64,000 bases of DNA from contig CM071573.1 of the NCBI GenBank assembly GCA_036426205.1, forward strand, positions 39,511,771-39,575,770, read 5' to 3'. Under the pieces are notes generated by a model that saw only the letters and a program-made list of their open reading frames with translations, was not told where the DNA came from and ran no database searches. This document shows, one piece after another, positions 58,490-64,000 of the stretch. The translations under genes and the position numbers were made by a program. How positions within the stretch are numbered: position 1 is the first letter of the stretch; the number at the start of each line of letters is the position of its first letter. The DNA comes from Ascaphus truei (Eukaryota; Chordata; Amphibia; Anura; Ascaphidae).

Positions 58490-58763
58490 GGGCCGCGTCC
58501 ATAGACACTTCACCCGTGCGGAGGCTGAGGGAAAGCAGGTGCTTTCCCTGGCCACGGTACACGCGCCGTCTAGAGGCGTGCCAGTGACGCCCTTACTGGG
58601 CGAACTGCTTACGTGACCGGCCCGTCGCGCCATGGAATCAGTTTTAACTGATTTCTTGAGCAACGCACCCGCACGCCGTATAGACGCGATCACTGCCTTT
58701 AGGCAGGCTGATCGCTCAGCGTTCGGATGCGTCCATGTGGTCATCCATACCATGGACGCAGCC
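58490..58763. mobile_element. GC-rich MITE in PDZD8 intron 1
   Basis: GGGCCGCGTCCATAG and the inverse CATGGACGCAGCC. The interior shares CGCGATCACTGCCTTTAGGC with 31490. Confidence 0.65.
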
Positions 58764-58915
58764 TTAATCTTTATTTGTACATATCTTAATACAGGCGCCT
58801 TTTATACTCTTAATTTTTATAAGAATAGTTTTGAACAAAGACAAACGGCAGGCAAAATTCAATTAAAAAAAAGTGGCAACCCCCCACCCCCACCTCAAGC
58901 CTATGAGTTTAACTT

Positions 58916-59082
58916 GGGGTGAGCAACTCCAGTAAAGGGCCACCAACATGTTAGGTTTTCCAGTTATCCCTGCTGCAGCACAGGTGGCTCAGTGAAAGAT
59001 TGAGCCATCTGTGCTGAAGCAAGGATATCCTGAAAAACCTAACCTGCTGGTTTCCCTTGAGGACTGGAGTTGCCCACCCCTG
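58916..59082. mobile_element. Family A MITE in PDZD8 intron 1, perfect TSD
   Basis: TGGGGTGAGCAACTCCAGTA to TTGCCCACCCCTG with GTTTAACT at 58908-58915 and 59083-59090. Confidence 0.85.
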
Positions 59083-60865
59083 GTTTAACTCGTAACGTTC
59101 GTATCTTGCTCCTTAAGCTGCTCTTTAAAAACAAAACACATGATTTTCTTTATCTTCTGAGATTACCATGGTAATCTTTAGACTTCATTGGGCTCTATCT
59201 AGGAGAGCTTCATTTGAACCTCCTGAACACTTAATATTTCAAACGCTTATATGTCCTGAACGGAGCATCAGATTTAAAAATAAAATAAAACCAGCATTGC
59301 CAAGAGCAAGAACCAATCCCTTAAAGTTAATTAAAAAATAAAATGGCAATCGGCACAGGCTGCTGCTGCTTTTAAAAGGCAATAACTTGTTGGGCAATGT
59401 AATACTGCAGGAGGAATTTTTGACAGGAATTTAACAGAACACAGAAATGACCCAAGGGTATACTCTGTTTTATTTTTTTCTTTCTCTCTCCACTCTTTCT
59501 CTTCCCCCCCCCCCCCCCCCATTGTCATAATCATGTGTTTGCTGCCTGGGTAGAGGTCCGGTTCCTGTTTCTGTTGGCACCATGAGAATTAAACAAATGT
59601 GACTCCTGAGGTATAAGATTGAGCCAAAATGACTTCACAGCAACAATATTTTGGGATTGCACGGAGCATCAAGAATCCCACACAGATTTGAGTGATTACC
59701 GTGCGCCCTGATGTAATTACATTTCTTTTCCTTTTCGACATCACCCTATAATAGCAGATCCTGGCTAACTACTTGCATAAACTTGAAGGGGAATTTAATT
59801 CTGCCAAAGGTATTTTCTTCTGCTGGTTGCACAATAGTGGAAGGAAGGGAATAGGTGAGGTTGCGTTAGCACTGGATCTTCAGCCCCATGTTTCCGAGCG
59901 CTTCTTCGTGTTGCAAATTTGCAGTTCTTTTTAGTTGACTGTTTATTTTGATGGCTTTTGTTGCGTCAATAAATGCAAAAACACAAATCCTTCTGTATTT
60001 CACCTTCTCGGTGTACAGTAGACAGATGCAGGTTTAAAAGAGAGAAACATGCAGCACTACAAAATGGATATTTTTGATTCAGTGTGAGCCCCAGGTGTGT
60101 TTGGGTGTCTCTCTCAAAGCTGCGACTGAAAACATCAAAGGCATTGCTGCAGTGTTAGATCACCACACGGGCCTGCGGTGAAATTAATAATACGATCAAG
60201 AAGGGGAGGTGAGACCATGGGGTGCTGACACGGCTTGTTTTAATTGGCTGGCTGAGGTTTAGCTCACATTCTTCATGTTTGTATAAGCCATTAAAATGAA
60301 GTAGGTAAGGGTTCATGGTGAAGCCGTGAGGGCTAGAGAGCATCGTTTTACGAGGCTGCCTTGTACACAAGCTGCTTTATGCACTTGGCCAGGGAATCCT
60401 AATTTGGCTGCATTTCTATTGAAAGAATAACTATATTTAATTTGAGTGATGGTTGTTTCTTGGGCTATTGCATTACAATATCTACTCCACTTCTTTAAAT
60501 GTGTTCACTTATTTATTTTTCCTGCCACTTTCATGATTTGCTTGCGTGTTCCTATTAAATCATGGGTTGATCTTTGGAAAATAGGAAATATTTTGGGACA
60601 TGCAAATATCGCACTCCTAAGAATATATGGCTTTCAAACTCCACAGTATGGTAACGCCACAATTGCATATGCTAACATATATTTAGTGTAGCACGTTTTT
60701 AACCTTGTCAAAAGGCAAGTATTGGTACATTTGTCATCAATATGGTTCACTTTGGAAATTAACTTGTTTTATATAGAGGAAGGAATCTGAAAATATAAAG
60801 TCCAGTAATCGATGGCTTCCATCAGAGCATTTAAACATACGTACCAATTTATGTATTGTAAGTTG

Positions 60866-61079
60866 CCATCCAGCAGGGCAGCAGAACAGCAAAGAGAGGC
60901 AACACTCAGAGGTAAAAGTAAGCAAAAACATGTATTGAAACACACACAAATCCAATGTTTCGATCCACAGAGGTATCTTCTTCCTGGGGGATCGCAACGT
61001 CTGATTTGTGTCTGTCTCAATACGTTGTTTTGCTTACTTAGCTCTGAGTGCTGCCTCTCTTTGCTGTTCTGCTGGATGG
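60866..61079. mobile_element. Third foldback element, in PDZD8 intron 1
   Basis: Inverted arms run from CCATCCAGCAG at 60866 to CTGCTGGATGG at 61079, about 95 bp each, with the centre near 60975. On the minus strand the centre reads as a hairpin (GAT-CC/GG-ATC with a bulged A) followed by GAAAC, and a mutated CTGANGA box (AGGAAGA) precedes it. It ends 149 bp before PDZD8 exon 2. Only a weak TTATATA repeat is seen at the flanks, so the ends are uncertain. Confidence 0.6.
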
Positions 61080-61228
61080 TTATATATGATATAATTATGT
61101 GTGCACACACTGTATATATAATTCAGGCCTTTTCGCTCTGTGCTGCAGCCAAATGTTGCTGTACGTTCTGAGAAATGAAATGCACGTGCTACCGCAGCAT
61201 GCAGTAAGTGTCTCTCTCTTTCCTATAG

Positions 61229-61354
61229 GTACAAGCCATTTTTTCCATTTCAAGTGGTGCCCCCGGCTGTGGATTTGGAGGACCGAGACCTCTGCTTGCA
61301 AGACCTCGGTTTAACAGAAGGACGTCTGAAGGTTTCTGTGGTAGATTGTAGCAG
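61229..61354 (+). CDS. PDZD8: PDZD8 exon 2 (end of SMP domain)
   Basis: This is a 126-bp internal exon. A pyrimidine-rich acceptor (TCTCTCTCTTTCCTATAG) ends at 61228 and a GTATGT donor begins at 61355. Its first G completes the split AGG (Arg) codon left by exon 1. The frame then reads Tyr-Lys-Pro-Phe-Phe-Pro, and later LTEGRLKVSVVDCS, with no stop, and ends again in phase 2. It covers residues 269-310. PDZD8 orthologues have a KPFFP motif just after the SMP core and a TEGRLKV motif shortly afterwards, so the match and the phase fit together. The middle of the exon (VVPPAVDLEDRDLCLQDLG) is the less conserved part. Intron 1 is 9,864 bp. The remaining exons (PDZ, C1 and coiled-coil regions) are outside the window. 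Confidence 0.93.
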
Positions 61355-62898
61355 GTATGTCCCCATCACTTTTACAAACTATAAAGTGGAAATAATAATA
61401 AAGAAGTCTGCTATCGCACAATAGTGCCACCACAGTGCTTCCTTGGAGGTTATGTCAAATTTAGTCATGCTGACAGACAAACTTTAAGTCCTGTTTGAAA
61501 TGGTACATGGCCACCTATTCCAGACCACTCGTTGAAGGCCTTAAACAATGCATTCCTGCTTGCAGGGGTCTGTGTTTAGAAGCCGCTGATGCTTCCACCT
61601 TTCTTGCAGTGTTTGCTCTTTAATGTTCTGTAGGAATTATTAGCTGCTGTTGATGAGCGAGTATAGCAACAAAACTCCTGAAGCACAATACTTTCAGCTG
61701 TCACATGGTGAACCACAGAAACGCCTTATGCTGTGGCTAAAATCACATGCAAAATTAAACCCGAGAAGTGCTTGTAGGGACTAAAAGGGTTAAATCTATA
61801 AAAATAAAGTATATGGCTTTAAACACCTTGGCTGGTAAATGCCATAAAGAAATGAAATTAAGATTGATTTCCTCCCCCCCTTCTCCTTAGCAGCCGGTGT
61901 GTGTTTTACAAGGAAAGCATAAAGTATCAAAGCATATAATGAATCCTAATCTCATTTGTGTCCTATCGTGTTCGTTGTTCTTGCTCTAGGGAGATTTTTC
62001 AAAGTACATTGTACCTAATGACACAGCAGGAAGGCACGGACCTCTTATTCCTCTAAAAGGGATCTATTACCTTTTTGAAAAATGTTCTATGCCAGCTGCT
62101 TGCTTGCATGCTTTTGTCCCATTGTCATTTGAATAGAGTCTGGTTTCCTGGGTTATTAATATTTGAGTGTGCATATTCATAATTTATTATTCTTACCTCC
62201 TTGTTTTGATAAACTGAAAGCAATCAGCAGACATCGGCTTATAGTAAAAATTATTTCATGTTTTCATATTTATTACTGGGGCGGTCAAGGTTTACATTGT
62301 ACGTATATTGATGTCGGGGGCATGTATATTCTTTACCAGTTTGTGACGATTTAACCCATATTAACAGTAAAAGGCATCATGTTGAACGTCACAGGTATGG
62401 GTCTGTATAAACGCAGGCAATCCTAGTATTTCCTATTTTTTTTTTTTTTTTTTAATTTCCCTTCCAATGCTTTTGAAAAAGACAACTACACCCTTTCTCT
62501 TCTCTCCCCCCCCACCCCCCCCTACAAATAGCATTTGCTTTTGTGAACTTTTTTCACCACTTATGGATAATTTGGGGGGGAAATGTCAGGTTTGAGTTGT
62601 CCTTGAAATGCTGTTTCGCTTGACCCTTGTTGGCAGTGTTGGAATCCCTGTAATGTTTGTTCCCCACTTTGCTGTAAATTTCAGCGTTGGGTTTGAATCT
62701 TGGCATCTTAATGAGGGTAAACGTGTGTAAAATGTGGCTCTGACGATTATAAACTTTTCTTTGCTAATCTTGTCAAATGGTTTCACTACACTTGGTGGTT
62801 ACAGGAATTACACAAGTATATTCCTCTGTGTGCTCTCCAGCAAGGCTTTATTCTTCCACTGCATACTCCTAAAAAACATGTTGGAGTCTGCTCTAGAG

Positions 62899-63068
62899 CA
62901 GGGGTGTCAAACTCTGTGCTTAAGGACAACCAACAGGCCAGCTTCTATGGATATCCTTGCTTCAGAACAAGTGGCTCAGTCGAAGATTGAGCCACCTCTG
63001 GTCAAGCAGGGATATCCATAAAACCTAGTTTGTTTGTAGCCCTTGAGCACTGGAGTGGCCCACCCCTG
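62899..63068. mobile_element. Family A MITE in PDZD8 intron 2
   Basis: CAGGGGTGTCAAACTCTGTG to GTGGCCCACCCCTG. Confidence 0.75.
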
Positions 63069-63254
63069 GTCTGGGGGAATAAGTCACGTTTCCCAACCTT
63101 ACAAATACATTTCCCAGGATTTATTTATTTATTTATTTTTTAAACCCCTTCACTATAGACACGTCTGACATCTGATCTTTAATTCTAATATCTCCTAGGC
63201 ATGTCACATTTGATTCCCATTTTAAAGAGGCCATTTAGAAATTACCAAAGTATT

Positions 63255-63392
63255 TAATTATCCTGCAGGATACTTCTGAAGGTTAGGTTTTAAGGATATC
63301 TCTGCTTCAGCACAGGTGGCTCAGTCTTCGACTGAGTCACCTTTCTTGAAGTAGGGATATTCATAAAACCTGGTTTGTTGGTGGCCCATGAG
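63255..63392. mobile_element. Family A MITE in PDZD8 intron 2, worn
   Basis: GGTTAGGTTTTAAGGATATC, TTCAGCACAGGTGGCTCAGT and the inverse TTGTTGGTGGCCCATGAGCA. Confidence 0.65.
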
Positions 63393-64000
63393 CACCAAGT
63401 CTAACTTATAGCAGAATTTTAGTCCATATCCTATGATTTAGTTATTTTTAAAAATCTGTGTAATATTAGATGATACCTACTGCATCTGCCTCCCTCCTCT
63501 TCTTCTCCCCCCCCCCCCCCCAACAACTCTCTATGCCATTAATTATTGTATTACACTACCTTGAGTTGCTATTGCAATTATATGGGTAGCTATTGCACTT
63601 GCTTTTTTGCTATAGGTGGCCATATTGCATGCCCTGGACAGCAGGATATTCATTGATCGATCATGGGAGAACTGAGCGATTGGCAGATTGGATAATTTCA
63701 TTGCCATAAAGGCAGGGAACTAACTTCTGCATTTATTTAAAAATACAGCCAATAAGAAATGCCCTTTTTAAAGGACTCTTACTATTAATTGTACAATAAA
63801 TGGAATTGCTAGGAGTATGAAGTTAATACTTTTTTTCCCCCACCCGAACCCCTCCCCTCCCCCCATGTGTGTGATTTTTAAACCATGTAACTTAATTATT
63901 TTATCTTGAAATGTCTATCGCCTACTGGTCTCACTCAACAGGTTTACAGTACCACCGAGGAAAGCACAAAAATTCACGTGCTCCGTCAGGCATAGTAGTG

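Larger units (their letters stand above)
51365..61228 (+). other. PDZD8: PDZD8 intron 1
   Basis: This 9.9-kb phase-2 intron has a GTAATG donor and a CTATAG acceptor. It holds a LINE tail near 52.1 kb, a MIR-like SINE at 53.0 kb, three MITE families between 53.7 and 59.1 kb, several poly-C tracts, and a foldback element at 60.87-61.08 kb. Unique-looking, repeat-poor stretches are 54310-56300 (except a MITE-like part near 55.66-55.91 kb), 57193-57840 and 59083-60865. Confidence 0.85.
61355..64000 (+). other. PDZD8: PDZD8 intron 2, 5' part
   Basis: Begins with a GTATGT donor and runs to the window edge. It holds two copies of the palindromic hAT-like MITE (62899-63068 and about 63255-63390), a T-rich run near 62440 and a poly-C tract at 63507-63521. 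No further PDZD8 exon is recognised; 61355-62898 looks unique and non-coding. Confidence 0.7.

Noticed and set aside
1..64000. CRISPR array or bacterial defence system
   Set aside because: The tandem arrays have no unique spacers, and the window is clearly vertebrate DNA.

Overview
The window looks like intron and intergenic DNA from a large, repeat-rich vertebrate genome, most likely an amphibian (frog). The evidence is one vertebrate gene with canonical GT-AG introns and a CpG-island promoter, MIR/CORE-type SINEs, L2/CR1-type LINE tails, very many hAT-like MITEs, a GIY-YIG Penelope-like retroelement (PLE) and long microsatellites. I cannot name the species. No bacterial-style operons, CRISPR arrays, rRNA or intact tRNA genes are visible.

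The only confident host gene is PDZD8 on the + strand. Exon 1 (coding 50559-51364) carries the membrane anchor, a proline-rich linker and most of the SMP lipid-transfer domain. Exon 2 (61229-61354) continues the reading frame exactly. The window ends inside intron 2, so the PDZ, C1 and coiled-coil parts lie beyond it. A CpG-rich promoter with a CCAAT box and a palindromic CRE precedes exon 1. The 50 kb upstream hold no other gene that I can support.

Layout: 0-9 kb has microsatellites, LINE tails, SINEs, hAT-like MITEs and a palindromic repeat. 9.8-10.9 kb is a DNA element with TA duplications. 13.16-14.35 kb and 15.26-15.62 kb are two foldback elements with 16-bp and 14-bp target-site duplications and hammerhead-ribozyme-like centres. 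17.5-20.3 kb is a MITE followed by a putative non-autonomous Helitron loaded with minisatellite. 21.0-21.7 kb is a solo LTR. 23.8-35.9 kb is a field of nested MITEs. 36.6-38.6 kb is a degenerate L2-like LINE. 38.8-39.4 and 41.9-42.5 kb are twin arrays of one 26-bp repeat. 42.46-48.35 kb is a degenerate PLE with hammerhead-like motifs on both sides. 48.67-49.50 kb is a solo LTR inside a LINE tail. 50.3 kb to the end is PDZD8, with MITEs and a third foldback only 150 bp before exon 2.

The most interesting signal is the set of hammerhead-ribozyme-like structures. On the minus strand at 13.8, 43.7 and 48.3 kb the three-helix layout can be read directly (CTGANGA-type box, stem II hairpin, GAAA, NUH site, paired stem I). 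They occur either beside PLE coding sequence or at the symmetry centre of foldback insertions. Hammerheads in PLEs are established knowledge; the foldback units with retrotransposon-like target duplications are the less familiar part and the best lead in the window.
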